Source: Legionella sp.
GTDB taxonomy: Bacteria > Pseudomonadota > Gammaproteobacteria > Legionellales > Legionellaceae
Direction of reading: 5' to 3'
Assembly (NCBI GenBank): GCA_017306715.1
Contig: JAFKHV010000014.1
Location: 17,369 to 81,368, forward strand
Length of the DNA: 64,000 nucleotides
The position numbers and the translations under genes are program-made. Shown piece after piece: positions 1 to 10,143 of the stretch (position 1 is its first letter; each line of letters starts with the position of its first letter). The notes beneath the pieces are model-generated. The model saw nothing but the letters and a program-made list of their open reading frames with translations, did not search any database and was not told the DNA's origin.

Positions 1-764
1 ATATATAAGGACGGAGCAACAATTTTACCTGTTTGTCCTACTTGGTAATCATTGGGAACAAATCCTGCATCGACCGCAGCTCGAGATGCCCCAACTGCTG
101 CTCCCAAAGTATCGGCCAACTCCTCAATTATTTTAAATTTTTCAGCATCTTGTAATCCCCGGCCGCCAGATACCACAACTTTGGCACTTGCCAAATCTGG
201 CCGCTCTGACTGACTCAATTCATGGCTTACAAATTGTGTTTTCGTTTTAATTTCAGGAGCTGCAATCTCTGTGACAGTACATGCTGGCTGTTGTTGTGTG
301 ACTGCATCAAATGCTGTAGGACGAATTGTTAAAACTTTAATTTCATCTAATACCTTAACTGTTTCTAAAGCATTGCCCGCATAAATAGGATGCTCCAGGG
401 TGTCTTTATTGATTATCTTCGTTACATCCGAAACCTGAGCAACATCAAGTAATGCAGCAATACGTGGTGCACAATTTTTTCCAAAAGTGGTTGCCGGAGC
501 AAGGATATAAGTAAATTGTGGCTGTAACGAACAAACAAGGGTGCTGATTTGCTCTGCGGTTGGATTGTTAAACGTCTCATGATCGACGTAAAATACCTGA
601 TGGACACCGGCTAATGTCGCCACTTCTTCAGCTACTGTGCGACATTGATAACCTGCTACGAGATAGGTGATTGGTGTTTGAAATGCCAAAGCCGCGGTTA
701 AAACATTCCGCATGGCTGGATGCATTCGTTTATTATCGTGTTCAACTAATACTAAAGTGCTCAT
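1..764 (-). CDS. etfA: Electron transfer flavoprotein alpha subunit, 3' end outside window
   Basis: EtfA pairs with EtfB to carry electrons from acyl-CoA and related flavin dehydrogenases to ETF-ubiquinone oxidoreductase. About 254 of the usual ~310 residues are visible, and the C-terminus lies beyond base 1. The N-terminal part starts [10 protein letters not shown]. The FAD-binding part shows SGGRGLQ (about residues 199-205), [10 protein letters not shown] (225-234) and QVGQTGK (241-247), all characteristic of the family. Two ATGs stand in tandem at 767 and 764; AGGAG sits five bases before the second, so 764 is preferred. etfB lies 11 bases upstream on the same strand, the usual etfBA order. 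Confidence 0.95.
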   Translation of the reverse strand, partial: MSTLVLVEHDNKRMHPAMRNVLTAALAFQTPITYLVAGYQCRTVAEEVATLAGVHQVFYVDHETFNNPTAEQISTLVCSLQPQFTYILAPATTFGKNCAPRIAALLDVAQVSDVTKIINKDTLEHPIYAGNALETVKVLDEIKVLTIRPTAFDAVTQQQPACTVTEIAAPEIKTKTQFVSHELSQSERPDLASAKVVVSGGRGLQDAEKFKIIEELADTLGAAVGASRAAVDAGFVPNDYQVGQTGKIVAPSLY

Positions 765-775
765 CATCTCTCCTT

Positions 776-1525
776 TTAAAGCACTTTGGCTTCATGCTTT
801 AATTTTTCCAGCAACTCATCAACGGATTGCACCTTGCTTCCAGCGCTGCGCGTTACCGGGGCACTAACCTTTAAAATTTCTACATGTTTTTTAAGGTTTA
901 AACCAAGGCTCTCTAGATCCCGAATGGTTAATTCCTTTCGCTTTGCCTTCATAATGTTCGGCAAGCTTGCATAACGTGGCTCATTAAGACGCAAATCAGT
1001 ACTCACCACGGCTGGCATCATGACCTGAAGTGTTTCAAGCCCGCCATCTATTTCGCGCGTTACCCGTAGAAATTCATTGTGTAATTCTATTTTGGAAGCA
1101 TAAGTTGCTTGGGGCCAATCAAGGAGTGCCGCAAGCATTTGCGGTGTCTGATTGTTATCCCCATCAATTGCTTGTTTACCCATTAATATAAGGGCTGGTT
1201 GTTCTTCAATAGCAATTTTTTGCAGAATTTTGGCAATATTTAAACTTTCAAGAATTCCTTCTTGTTTAATTAATATGCCTCGATCAGCACCAAGCGCTAA
1301 CGCATGACGAATGGTTTCCTGACTTGAGTCGCTGCCGATAGTCACAACGATCACTTCGCTTGCTTGATTCTTCTCACGTAGTCGCAGAGCCTCTTCCACA
1401 GCAATCTCATCGAAAGGGTTCATAGACATTTTGATATTTTGGGTTTCCACCCCACTATTATCCGCCTTGACCCTAACTTTTACGTAAGGATCAATTACAC
1501 GCTTCACTGCAACGAGAATTTTCAT
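776..1525 (-). CDS. etfB: Electron transfer flavoprotein beta subunit
   Basis: This is the AMP-binding partner of EtfA in the soluble ETF heterodimer. The 249-residue product begins MKILVAVKRVIDPYVKV and carries the family segments MGKQAIDGDNNQ and STDLRLNEPRYASLPNI, the latter being the EtfB signature region. Length matches the family. The open frame extends to 1558, but the ATG at 1525 follows AGAGGAATT and gives the conserved N-terminus, so the longer version is rejected. It is first in the etfB-etfA pair. Confidence 0.95.
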   Translation of the reverse strand: MKILVAVKRVIDPYVKVRVKADNSGVETQNIKMSMNPFDEIAVEEALRLREKNQASEVIVVTIGSDSSQETIRHALALGADRGILIKQEGILESLNIAKILQKIAIEEQPALILMGKQAIDGDNNQTPQMLAALLDWPQATYASKIELHNEFLRVTREIDGGLETLQVMMPAVVSTDLRLNEPRYASLPNIMKAKRKELTIRDLESLGLNLKKHVEILKVSAPVTRSAGSKVQSVDELLEKLKHEAKVL

Positions 1526-1596
1526 AATTCCTCTTTTGGATAATCGAAACCAATGCATCTTGCCAGAGGTCGCGGCTTGAATTCAAGAGCTTTGAC

Positions 1597-2856
1597 TTAG
1601 AAATAATCCATAGTAATTTTATTTGTTAAGGTATTATCGTCTGAATGGTTAATTACTGTAGGTTTTGGATAAAAAAACTCTTCCAATATAAAAAGGGTTG
1701 CTTTAGCACGAGTTAACGCCTCACCCGTAGCACCCTGCCAAATAGCCGAATCTTGTCCATTTTGAGGCAGGAGTTCTCTTATTTGCTGCAACTTCTCCTC
1801 TATATTCTTTTTTTTATCACCATCGATTCTTTGCAAATCTTTAAGCAAGCACTTCACTTTTTTAAGTTTATCTTTGCCCGCACGATAATTTAAAAAAGGT
1901 TGCTTTTCCAAATGCTCAAGATGCTTTTCTAAAGGGAGGGCGACGATTTTAATCTGTGGGTGGCAATAATCCCCGTTTTCGGATATTGATAAACGGGCTA
2001 ACTCCAGTAACTCGGATACTTCTTCATGAGTAATCGCGCCTTGATTTGCCTTCGCAAAGAGCAAACTGGACAGTACATCTGCCACTTCTTCACTTACGGC
2101 ATAACCTTGACGAAAGGATAAAAAAATCATTTCCATCAGATTGATTAACAAAGTAGAGGTTGTGGTCGCGCTGACTTTTGCAATTTTTTCGAAAGCCTTA
2201 CCCACCTCTTGCACCTTGGGTTTATCCGTTTTAGACACATACTGTCCGCTTTTTAATGTAACAAAATAGAGGAGATACAACACTGAAAGCTGCTTTAAAA
2301 AAAGAGAAGCTCCTAAACCAATTGTTGCCACTGGGAGGGAGGAGAGTATATGTTTTGTTCCATAAGGCGCCGATTGTTGCACTTCAGAGAAATATTCGGT
2401 TGATTGATCAATTAGTTTTATAAAACTGGCATAGAGTGTTTTTTCAGTATATTGGGTGGCTTTTTTTTCGGAATTAATTAGCCAATGTCTTATTTCGTCC
2501 GCATGCTCAATAGATACTGGCGTTAATTCTTTATAGTCTTCTGGATGTAACATTTTGCGATAATTGGTATCGAGGCACGTCATTGCGTAATTTGTTTGGG
2601 TGTTGGCATTGAGCCAATCAATTAGCGCAGCTACCTCGGGCTGTGCGGAAAACAATTTATAGATATCTTCATAATTCTGGGTTATGGTTGCAGTATCCTG
2701 GCCATTGGCCAGTAATTCGAAATAAATAAATTTAGAGAAAAGACGTTGAATCTCTTCTCGTTCCTGGGATTTGATTTCATCTCTGTTAACATAGCATCCC
2801 TTCTTTTCATCCCAGTCTGCATACTGGCTGGCTAATTGTTCCAGTCTTTGCTGCAT
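1597..2856 (-). CDS. Hypothetical protein, 419 aa, two hydrophobic segments; possible effector
   Basis: I do not recognise this family. The start at 2856 has a strong site (GGGAG, six bases upstream). The protein is mostly helical and charged. One clear hydrophobic stretch (about residues 170-200, containing LPVATIGLGASLFLKQL and VLYLLYFV) is followed by a second weaker one (about 232-250). The C-terminal third is a Lys/Glu-rich probable coiled coil, and the last 20 residues are polar. It lies 23 bases downstream of the PAP2 phosphatase gene and is probably co-transcribed with it. A large, lineage-restricted protein with an internal membrane hairpin would fit a Dot/Icm substrate, but nothing in the sequence proves that. 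Confidence 0.75.
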   Translation of the reverse strand: MQQRLEQLASQYADWDEKKGCYVNRDEIKSQEREEIQRLFSKFIYFELLANGQDTATITQNYEDIYKLFSAQPEVAALIDWLNANTQTNYAMTCLDTNYRKMLHPEDYKELTPVSIEHADEIRHWLINSEKKATQYTEKTLYASFIKLIDQSTEYFSEVQQSAPYGTKHILSSLPVATIGLGASLFLKQLSVLYLLYFVTLKSGQYVSKTDKPKVQEVGKAFEKIAKVSATTTSTLLINLMEMIFLSFRQGYAVSEEVADVLSSLLFAKANQGAITHEEVSELLELARLSISENGDYCHPQIKIVALPLEKHLEHLEKQPFLNYRAGKDKLKKVKCLLKDLQRIDGDKKKNIEEKLQQIRELLPQNGQDSAIWQGATGEALTRAKATLFILEEFFYPKPTVINHSDDNTLTNKITMDYF

Positions 2857-2879
2857 AAATTTCTCCCTTGAGAACTCCT

Positions 2880-3527
2880 TTACATGATAATTGCCTGCTG
2901 ATTAAAATCGCCGTGTTTCTGCAAATATTGAGTGTAGTAACCAATAACTAATATGCTTAAGTAAAAACCGGTCATAACATCACTTAAGTAATGGTAGTAA
3001 AGAAGAACGCGTGATGCAGCAACCAGGAGCGCGATGGTCATTAATAAATAAAAAAAACGCGGAAATAGGATACCGACCGCAGCCGCGACACCAACAATAG
3101 TCATCGTGTGTCCAGAGGGAAAGGACCAAAAATCCCCTTTTAACTGTACCCAATAAAAACCAAACTCATGGGTGGTAAAAAGTAGCTCGGGACGCGCGCG
3201 ACTTAGCATAACCTTCAGTACCAAGCAGACTAAATTTACAGCGACTACAGCGCCTAACAAATACCATGCACGCCATTCATTACTCTTGTCCCTTTTTACA
3301 AACCGGAAAAAGAGTGCTGTCATTAAGAAAATAGGTACATATATTGACCATTTCCCGAGCATGGTTAGAAGAACTAGAACGGGCGTACTTACCCTTAAAT
3401 TTAAGGGGTATAAGTAATTCGCTAAATTTTTATCTACGTAATTATAAGCCAAGAATACCAGTATGACATAAATCATGATCACCAGCGGTTTTCGCATGAA
3501 ATTGAATGTTTGCGTAAATTGCGTCAT
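2880..3527 (-). CDS. PAP2-family membrane phosphatase
   Basis: Integral membrane phosphatase of the type-2 phosphatidic acid phosphatase family. Such enzymes dephosphorylate phosphatidate, undecaprenyl pyrophosphate or phosphatidylglycerophosphate. All three signature motifs are present: K105-x6-R112-P113, PSGH at 137-140, and S172-R173-x5-H179-x3-D183. About six membrane helices are predicted and the length of 215 is normal. The ATG at 3527 follows AAGGA. The exact lipid substrate cannot be told from sequence. It leads a probable two-gene unit with the downstream 419-residue protein. Confidence 0.9.
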   Translation of the reverse strand: MTQFTQTFNFMRKPLVIMIYVILVFLAYNYVDKNLANYLYPLNLRVSTPVLVLLTMLGKWSIYVPIFLMTALFFRFVKRDKSNEWRAWYLLGAVVAVNLVCLVLKVMLSRARPELLFTTHEFGFYWVQLKGDFWSFPSGHTMTIVGVAAAVGILFPRFFYLLMTIALLVAASRVLLYYHYLSDVMTGFYLSILVIGYYTQYLQKHGDFNQQAIIM

Positions 3528-3756
3528 TGATGTTCCTTAATATTGAATCAAAAGCCAGTTAGTCCCAGCGTAACTTTGACCATTGAACAATAATTTCTCG
3601 GTAGTCTCAAGAAGTTTTAATTTAATTTAGTTCCCAAAATAATTTCCTCTTCCCTAAGCATTAGGCAACCCCCTCGTATTAAAAATGTTTTTCATAACTA
3701 GGATTCGTCTGAAGGATAAGCTAGAATAACGTAGAATTATCTAACTCGACTTCTTC

Positions 3757-4416
3757 ATGCCAGAATTTACCCTAATTCAACAAATTTGCATTTGGGCCTT
3801 GCCGGTTTTACTGAGCATTACTTTACATGAAGTGGCACATGGTTATGTCGCGAATCTTTGTGGGGACACGACCGCAAAAATGTTTGGTCGATTAAGTCTT
3901 AATCCATTACGCCATATAGACCTCATAGGGACGATTATCATTCCTCTGGTTATCGGTGTACTCACCCATTTTAATTTTGTAATTGGATATGCCAAACCAG
4001 TACCTGTGAGTTGGAATCAATTAAGACATCCGCGTCGTGATATGATTTTAGTCACCTTGGCAGGACCCATGGCTAATCTGTTGATGGCATTAATTTGGGG
4101 TATTGCACTAAAAATTGCACTTTCGGCACATCCACAGTCCTCAATGGGTGCCCTATTTCTTTTTGCTTCTGCTCAAGCAGGTATTCTAATTAATTTAGTG
4201 TTAGCCGCATTAAATTTACTACCCATTCCCCCACTAGACGGTAGCCGTGTTGTCAGCAGCCTGTTACCGCCGCGCCAGGCTATGCTTTACGAACGTATAG
4301 AACCTTACGGTTTCTATATACTCATCTTACTCATGCTCACAGGAATATTAAGCTCCATACTAAGCCCTATAATTAATTTTGGTTATCACAGCTTACTTAG
4401 TTTATTACGTCTATGA
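3757..4416 (+). CDS. Site-2 protease (M50) family membrane metallopeptidase
   Basis: Polytopic zinc metalloprotease of the S2P/M50B group. The zinc motif HEVAH lies at 24-28 in the first helix. The second motif, NLLPIPPLDGSR, ends with the zinc-ligand Asp161. At 219 residues it is the short, PDZ-less type rather than RseP. The substrate is unknown; relatives cleave anti-sigma factors or signal-peptide remnants, and many short forms are uncharacterised. No good ribosome-binding site precedes the ATG at 3757. The stop overlaps the start of pdxB by four bases (ATGA), indicating translational coupling. Confidence 0.88.
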   Translation: MPEFTLIQQICIWALPVLLSITLHEVAHGYVANLCGDTTAKMFGRLSLNPLRHIDLIGTIIIPLVIGVLTHFNFVIGYAKPVPVSWNQLRHPRRDMILVTLAGPMANLLMALIWGIALKIALSAHPQSSMGALFLFASAQAGILINLVLAALNLLPIPPLDGSRVVSSLLPPRQAMLYERIEPYGFYILILLMLTGILSSILSPIINFGYHSLLSLLRL

Positions 4417-5489
4417 AGATTTTAGCTGATGCATCTTTGCCTAACCTGGAACAATTTTTCCCCGCCCCATTTATTTTAACCTGTTATCATCAGGCAAAGG
4501 AAATTCCTAACTTAATAGCTGGTCAAGAAATACTACTTTGTCGTGCAACGTTAAAAGTTAATCAACAATTATTGCAAGGGCACACACTTAGATATGTTGC
4601 CACCGCAACCAGTGGTTTAGATCATTTAGACTTAGACTGGCTAGAAAAAGAACACATAAAAGTCCTCGATGCAAAAGGTGCCAATGCAACTGCTGTAGCG
4701 GATTATGTAATGGCTTGCTTTGCCTACTTACGTCATCATAAACTTTTTTCCGGGGTTACCGCAGGGGTTATTGGTATGGGGCATGTGGGAAGCATCGTTG
4801 CCAGGCGGCTCAGTCACTGTGGTTTAAAAGTTGTTCGTTATGACCCACCTAAAGAGCTAGTTGATAAGGATTTTCAGAGTTGTTCTTTAAGAGAACTGCA
4901 GCAGGTCGATCTCATCTCGATACATGCTGAGTTACACGACCGACCTTTCCATCCAACCACAAATTTACTAGACCATAATTTTTTAGCGAGCCTCAAGCCT
5001 CAATGTGTCCTTATCAACGCTGCCCGAGGTGGAATTGTTGCAGAACAAAGCCTGCCTCTATTTGCTTCACAGCTCATTTACTGCACCGATGTTTATGATC
5101 ATGAGCCGGATATAAATCCCCAAATTATCGAGCAAGCTTTGTTATGCACCCCGCACATTGCAGGTCATAGTATTGAGGCCAAATATCGTGCTTTAGCGAT
5201 TATCAGTGAGAACCTGCACCGTCTGTATGATATGGACCAACCCTTGTTCAATCCGCCCTTGCCTGATAAGGTTCAATTCAGTAAGGAACAAACCTGGGAA
5301 CAGCAACTACTATCTTTATACGACCCGAGTTCCGAAACGCATAAACTCAAAACGGCTCCAGATAAAAGAGCTGCGTTCCTTGACCTGAGAAAACAACACA
5401 ACAAACGACATGATTTTAATCAATTTCTTTATCCTGAGTTAGGCGATAACATGAAATTGTGTTTAGGTGGTGATGTTAATCAGCATTGA
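4413..5489 (+). CDS. pdxB: 4-phosphoerythronate dehydrogenase
   Basis: Oxidises 4-phospho-D-erythronate in the DXP-dependent route to pyridoxal 5'-phosphate. The 358-residue protein belongs to the D-2-hydroxyacid dehydrogenases. The NAD motif GMGHVG is at 121-126, and the catalytic Arg (INAARGGIV), Glu (YDHEPDI) and His (TPHIAGHS) blocks follow in order. The long tail after the dehydrogenase fold, ending near DFNQFLYPELG, matches the PdxB dimerisation domain and separates it from other family members. It is coupled to the M50 gene by an ATGA overlap. Its 3' end overlaps the end of convergent murE by 14 bases. Confidence 0.93.
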   Translation: MKILADASLPNLEQFFPAPFILTCYHQAKEIPNLIAGQEILLCRATLKVNQQLLQGHTLRYVATATSGLDHLDLDWLEKEHIKVLDAKGANATAVADYVMACFAYLRHHKLFSGVTAGVIGMGHVGSIVARRLSHCGLKVVRYDPPKELVDKDFQSCSLRELQQVDLISIHAELHDRPFHPTTNLLDHNFLASLKPQCVLINAARGGIVAEQSLPLFASQLIYCTDVYDHEPDINPQIIEQALLCTPHIAGHSIEAKYRALAIISENLHRLYDMDQPLFNPPLPDKVQFSKEQTWEQQLLSLYDPSSETHKLKTAPDKRAAFLDLRKQHNKRHDFNQFLYPELGDNMKLCLGGDVNQH

Positions 5490-6936
5490 GGCGCTGGACT
5501 ACTTCTTGATCTGAAAACGGATATTTCACGTCCCCAATTTGCTGATAATCTTCATGGCCTTTGCCAGCGATAAGAATAATATCATCGGGTTGTGCTTGTT
5601 TCAGAGCAAAGGCTATAGCTTCCTCGCGCTTAATAATAATTTTAACTTGATGGTCAGTTGAAATTCCCTGAGCAATATCTGCAATAATAGATTCTGGTTC
5701 TTCGTGTCGCGGATTATCACTGGTAATCACAACAAAATCAGCATAGTTACTGGCGATTTTGCCCATTAAAGGACGTTTACTACGGTCTCTGTTGCCACCA
5801 CAACCAAAGATCACCCATAAATGTTGATGAGGTAATTGTTTTAAAGTCTGTAAAGCATTTTCCAAAGCATCAGGGGTATGCGCATAATCAACCAATACAC
5901 AGGGCTTTTGGGCAACAATCTCTAAACGCCCTGGAGCCGGCTTTAAATCTGCAATGGCTCTTATTACATTTTCAGGAGTAAATCCCGCACTCACCAAACA
6001 CCCAAATAATGCCAAAGTATTATAAATATTAAACACTCCCAAGGCATTCATATGCACCTGAAATTCGCCCCACCCAGAATCGATAGTTATCTGTGTCCCC
6101 CGTATATCCATCTGCCAATGCTTCACATTTAGTTTGCACGGGTTTTGCATCCCATAGGTTATCAATTCCACTTGAGCATTGAGCGCTTGGGTCATTTGTG
6201 CGGCATAGGGGTCATCTATATTAATGATTGCTTGTTGCAGTGACCCGTAACTGAATAACTTAGCCTTCGCCTGTGCATAATGTGCCATCGTTTGATGAAA
6301 ATCGAGATGGTCCAATGTGAGATTAGTAAAAATAGCTTGCGTGAATTGGATTGCGTCTACACGATGCAAAGCAAGAGCATGTGATGACACTTCCATACAC
6401 ACATACTTGATTCCCGAATCCCGATAGGAAGCAAGTAATTTTTGTAATTGTAAGGCATCGGGTGTGGTGTTATCCAAGGGGTGTAACTGGTTCACCCTAC
6501 CCTGACCTATCGTTCCAATATACGCGGCGTGCTCACCCAACAATTCCAAAGCTTGGGCTAATTGAAAAGCAATAGTGGTCTTACCATTGGTTCCGGTAAC
6601 GCCTATAACATGTAACGTCTGGGAAGGCTGTTGATAAAACCTGCTCGCAATTTCGGGTAATTTTTCCACCAGATGGGGCACCGCAAGGCAGGGTATGGAA
6701 AAATTAGGCTTTACGGGTACAGGAATATCTTCTGCTTCATAAAGGATGGCTACAGCCCCTGCAGCCACTGCTGAATCGAGAAAAAGACGACCATCTGCCT
6801 TAGCACCGGGGTAGGCAATAAATAAATCTCCTGCTGTTACTAAACGACTATCATTCTGTATCCCGAGAATTTCAATATCGGTATCGTGGAAATCGATACT
6901 GTCAGCCCAGGGGGTTAGTATGCTTGCTAGTTTCAT
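5476..6936 (-). CDS. murE: UDP-MurNAc-tripeptide synthetase (meso-DAP adding)
   Basis: Cytoplasmic Mur ligase adding the third residue to UDP-MurNAc-L-Ala-D-Glu. The ATP loop GTNGKT is at 115-120. The motif DNPR (407-410) in SDNPRHEEP marks specificity for meso-diaminopimelate. The 486 residues match the family. The ATG at 6936 follows GGGAG and lies 19 bases after ftsI. It is the last gene of this truncated dcw operon: murF and mraY, which commonly follow, are replaced by convergent pdxB. dapD and dapE, which feed the DAP pathway, occur elsewhere in the window. Confidence 0.96.
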   Translation of the reverse strand: MKLASILTPWADSIDFHDTDIEILGIQNDSRLVTAGDLFIAYPGAKADGRLFLDSAVAAGAVAILYEAEDIPVPVKPNFSIPCLAVPHLVEKLPEIASRFYQQPSQTLHVIGVTGTNGKTTIAFQLAQALELLGEHAAYIGTIGQGRVNQLHPLDNTTPDALQLQKLLASYRDSGIKYVCMEVSSHALALHRVDAIQFTQAIFTNLTLDHLDFHQTMAHYAQAKAKLFSYGSLQQAIINIDDPYAAQMTQALNAQVELITYGMQNPCKLNVKHWQMDIRGTQITIDSGWGEFQVHMNALGVFNIYNTLALFGCLVSAGFTPENVIRAIADLKPAPGRLEIVAQKPCVLVDYAHTPDALENALQTLKQLPHQHLWVIFGCGGNRDRSKRPLMGKIASNYADFVVITSDNPRHEEPESIIADIAQGISTDHQVKIIIKREEAIAFALKQAQPDDIILIAGKGHEDYQQIGDVKYPFSDQEVVQRLNAD

Positions 6937-6955
6937 TCAATACTCCCTGGCAAAT

Positions 6956-8626
6956 TTATGTTAGTAATTCATCGGTTGGTATATTAAACAAACGTAAGGC
7001 ACTACTCATCACTTTAGAAAATAAAGGTGCTGCCACTGCCGCAGCATAGTAGCCTTTACGAGAAGGCTCATGGATAATAACAACAACAACAAATTTAGGT
7101 TTAGACACGGGAGCGATACCTATAAAACTCGAGGTGTAACGACGATCTTTGTATCCATCCTTACCGGCAACACGTGCCGTTCCGGTTTTACCGGCAACTC
7201 GGTAACCTGGGACTCGGGCAGCTTTCCCTGTACCATCTTTCCCCAAAACAGCCTCCATCATAGCAAGTACTTGCTTTGCGGTAGTCGCTTTTATGACTTG
7301 CGCACTTTTTGCTGGAGGATCATTGTGTAACAAGGTTATCGGAATTAACTTGCCCTCATTGGCAAAAATCATATTTGCTTTCGCTAATTGTAACGCAGTT
7401 ACCGATAGACCATAGCCAAATCCAAGAGTCGCCAGAACGAAGGGATTGGCATCTTTTAATTTCACAATATTTCCTTCGCTTTCACCAGGATAAGCACTTT
7501 CGGTTTTTTGACCAAAACCGCTTCTTTGTAAAACACCAATGAGTTGCTCAGGAGGGCTTGCTAATACCATTTTAGTCACCCCGACGTTACTTGAATGTTG
7601 TAAAATTCCAGTAACATCAAGTACACCGTAGTTATGAATATCGCGAACGGTATGCCCATGAACGGTCATATAACTTGGATTGGTATCAATTACCGTATTG
7701 GGTTTAAATTGCCCTGTTTCCAGTGCGCTGGCGATACTAAAGGTTTTTATCACGGAGCCTGGCTCAAACATGTCTGTAACCGCCCGGTTGCGGTAGGTGT
7801 CTTTATCATATCGTCCACGAGTATTTGGATTGTAAGAGGGAAAATTGGCCATTGCGAGTACTTCGCCATTGACCGTATCCACAACCACCACCGAGCCTGA
7901 TTTTGCCCCAAACTCTTCAACTGTTTTCGTAAGCTCACTGTAGGCAAGATATTGTAAGCGCCGGTCAATACTTAAAACCAAATTTCTTCCCGGCCTGGGT
8001 TCTTTAATGATATTGAGTTCTTCAATTACCCGACCGAGGCGGTCTTTAATCACCCTTTTTTTACCGACAATGCCGCTTAGCCAATCCTGATAAGCAAGCT
8101 CAATACCTTCTAAACCCTGATCATCGACATTGGTAAATCCAATCAGTTGAGAAATACTATCTGAATCGGGGTAATAGCGTTTAAATTCCCTTTGAAAATT
8201 TACTCCGGGTATTTTTAATCGTTTAATACTTTTAGCTAATGCTGGTGGCAGCTGTCGTTGCAGGTATAAAAATTCTCGATTGTCTTTTTGCGCATTAACA
8301 ATTTTTCTACTTAACTCTTTGGGCGTTAAATGCAGATACTTCGCTAAAGACATAAATTGCTCTTTATCGGAAGAGAATTCTTTTGGATTAATCCATACAG
8401 ATTCTACAGGGGTGCTAATCGCAAGAGGCGCACCGTTGCGATCGGTAATCATACCCCGGTACGCTGGAATATCGACGATGCGCAAGCTCCGTGCATTACC
8501 TTGACCTTGCAAAAACTGACGATGCAAGACGGTCAAATCCACCATGCGCCAAATAATAATTGCGAGTAATAGTAAGAAGAAAGCAGCAACAATACTTAAT
8601 CGAGCAAGATGTCGCGATATTTTCAT
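6956..8626 (-). CDS. ftsI: Peptidoglycan D,D-transpeptidase FtsI (PBP3)
   Basis: Septum-specific class B penicillin-binding protein. It has a short cytoplasmic tail and one membrane anchor (about 9-28), a pedestal domain, and a transpeptidase domain with S291-VIK (SxxK), S345-S-N347 (SxN) and KTGT at 480-483. The length of 556 is normal. A 258-base gap separates it from ftsL, unusual for a dcw cluster. A perfect TATAAT on the minus strand (8646-8651) lies about 20 bases before the start codon, so ftsI-murE may have its own promoter; the matching -35 element is poor. The start at 8626 has only a weak ribosome-binding site (GAGTGG). Confidence 0.96.
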   Translation of the reverse strand: MKISRHLARLSIVAAFFLLLLAIIIWRMVDLTVLHRQFLQGQGNARSLRIVDIPAYRGMITDRNGAPLAISTPVESVWINPKEFSSDKEQFMSLAKYLHLTPKELSRKIVNAQKDNREFLYLQRQLPPALAKSIKRLKIPGVNFQREFKRYYPDSDSISQLIGFTNVDDQGLEGIELAYQDWLSGIVGKKRVIKDRLGRVIEELNIIKEPRPGRNLVLSIDRRLQYLAYSELTKTVEEFGAKSGSVVVVDTVNGEVLAMANFPSYNPNTRGRYDKDTYRNRAVTDMFEPGSVIKTFSIASALETGQFKPNTVIDTNPSYMTVHGHTVRDIHNYGVLDVTGILQHSSNVGVTKMVLASPPEQLIGVLQRSGFGQKTESAYPGESEGNIVKLKDANPFVLATLGFGYGLSVTALQLAKANMIFANEGKLIPITLLHNDPPAKSAQVIKATTAKQVLAMMEAVLGKDGTGKAARVPGYRVAGKTGTARVAGKDGYKDRRYTSSFIGIAPVSKPKFVVVVIIHEPSRKGYYAAAVAAPLFSKVMSSALRLFNIPTDELLT

Positions 8627-8874
8627 GATTTGCCACTCAATTTAAATTATATCCATGAAGGGATTAAGCGCTTAAAATGTCAGTGCAGTCACTCAACTTT
8701 AATAACCCGGGTAAAACATATAATAAACTTGAATATTCATTAAGCTCTAAAGGTCAAACATTTTGTGACCATAACCAGAGTGTTAATAAGTAGGATGATT
8801 CAAGTTGCTTACCAAGCAAGAGCTTACCTAAAGCTATTACAAACCGCGATAATACTCATTTATCAATTATAATT

Positions 8875-9216
8875 CTACTGCCGTTTGTGTAACCAATAAG
8901 TATGCTGGCTCGAGGGTAAATCCATATCAAGCTTTACGCGCGCTAATTCTTCAACCCGTGCGGGCGTTGCCAGGCTTGCCTGCTCTAACAATAATTGTCC
9001 CCATTGTAATTCCAATTTATGGGATTGTTGTTGTTGTTGCTCCACTTGACTAAATGTGGAACGGTACGAATTTGTGGTGTAGACTACAGCCAAAGCACTG
9101 ATTAAAATGGAAGCAATCAAAGCAATCAGTAAATACATCGATTTTGTTAGATGCATATCCGCCCAATGCCCATTAAACAAAGTTCCTTGATTAATAACTT
9201 TAGCTGCCGCATTCAT
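8875..9216 (-). CDS. ftsL: Cell division protein FtsL
   Basis: Small bitopic divisome protein that forms a complex with FtsB and FtsQ. The 113 residues contain a cytoplasmic tail, one membrane helix (about 28-46) and a periplasmic Gln-rich coiled coil ([15 protein letters not shown]), followed by the conserved C-terminal stretch [14 protein letters not shown]. Its start overlaps the rsmH stop by four bases, so translation is coupled. Identification rests on topology, the coiled coil, the C-terminal motif and the position between rsmH and ftsI. Confidence 0.93.
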   Translation of the reverse strand: MNAAAKVINQGTLFNGHWADMHLTKSMYLLIALIASILISALAVVYTTNSYRSTFSQVEQQQQQSHKLELQWGQLLLEQASLATPARVEELARVKLDMDLPSSQHTYWLHKRQ

Positions 9217-10133
9217 GCTTGTTTCTCCCCGATTCTTAGTACAGCACTTCGAGATCTCATATTATTTCTTACTTCCTCTTCTTTTGGCTTTATAGCTTTA
9301 CCTACTCTTTTAAAATCTGTTTTTAATGCAAAATCGGTTAGGGGTATTTCCTTTGGAAGTTTATCCCCCTCCTCCCGGTGTCGCATAAATTGTTTAACGA
9401 TCCGGTCTTCCAGAGAATGAAAGCTTATGACCGCTAAACGACCTTGAGGAGCTAATATACGTACGCTTTGTTCAAGGCACATTTTTAAATCGTCTAACTC
9501 CTGATTAACATAAATACGAATCGCCTGAAATACACGTGTTGCAGGATGTTTGTGTTTCTCCCATTGTGGATTTGCTGCTTTAACAATCTCTGCTAACTCC
9601 AAAGTGGATTGAATAGGTTGCTCCATTCTTGCTGTAACAATTGCGCGAGCAATACGTCCAGCAAAACGTTCTTCACCATACTCTCGAAACACAGCAGCCA
9701 TATCGTCAGCGGATAATTCGTTGACAAATACTTCGGCACTGAATTTCTGTGATGTATTCATCCGCATGTCCAGCGGTCCATCCTGCATAAAGCTAAAACC
9801 ACGTGCTGCATTATCAAGCTGGGGTGAGGAAACCCCTAAATCCAATAGAATCCCATTTACTTGGCCGGCTACACCTGCGCTCTGCGCAAATTGTTCTATT
9901 TCAGCAAAAGAGCCATGAAAAATATGAAATCGTGGATCTTTACCAAACAGTTCGTGAGCATGAGCAACAGCAGCTAAATCTTTATCCACAGCATAAAGTT
10001 TTCCATAAGGTCCCAGATGCTTTAAGATTTCCTGACTATGCCCACCACGCCCAAAGGTGCCATCAAAATAAATACCGTCTTCTCTAATTGCCAAACCGTT
10101 TATTGATTCTTCGAGCAACACTGATTGATGCAT
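9213..10133 (-). CDS. rsmH: 16S rRNA (cytosine1402-N4)-methyltransferase RsmH
   Basis: SAM-dependent methyltransferase (formerly MraW) acting on C1402 in the decoding centre of 16S rRNA. The N-terminus [11 protein letters not shown] and the SAM motif [10 protein letters not shown] are diagnostic. Further family blocks are [20 protein letters not shown] and [17 protein letters not shown] at 10142 is in frame, but the ATG at 10133 has AAGG eight bases upstream and gives the conserved N-terminus, leaving 306 residues. It lies directly behind mraZ and overlaps ftsL by four bases. Confidence 0.96.
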   Translation of the reverse strand: MHQSVLLEESINGLAIREDGIYFDGTFGRGGHSQEILKHLGPYGKLYAVDKDLAAVAHAHELFGKDPRFHIFHGSFAEIEQFAQSAGVAGQVNGILLDLGVSSPQLDNAARGFSFMQDGPLDMRMNTSQKFSAEVFVNELSADDMAAVFREYGEERFAGRIARAIVTARMEQPIQSTLELAEIVKAANPQWEKHKHPATRVFQAIRIYVNQELDDLKMCLEQSVRILAPQGRLAVISFHSLEDRIVKQFMRHREEGDKLPKEIPLTDFALKTDFKRVGKAIKPKEEEVRNNMRSRSAVLRIGEKQA

Positions 10134-10143
10134 TTGGATCACC

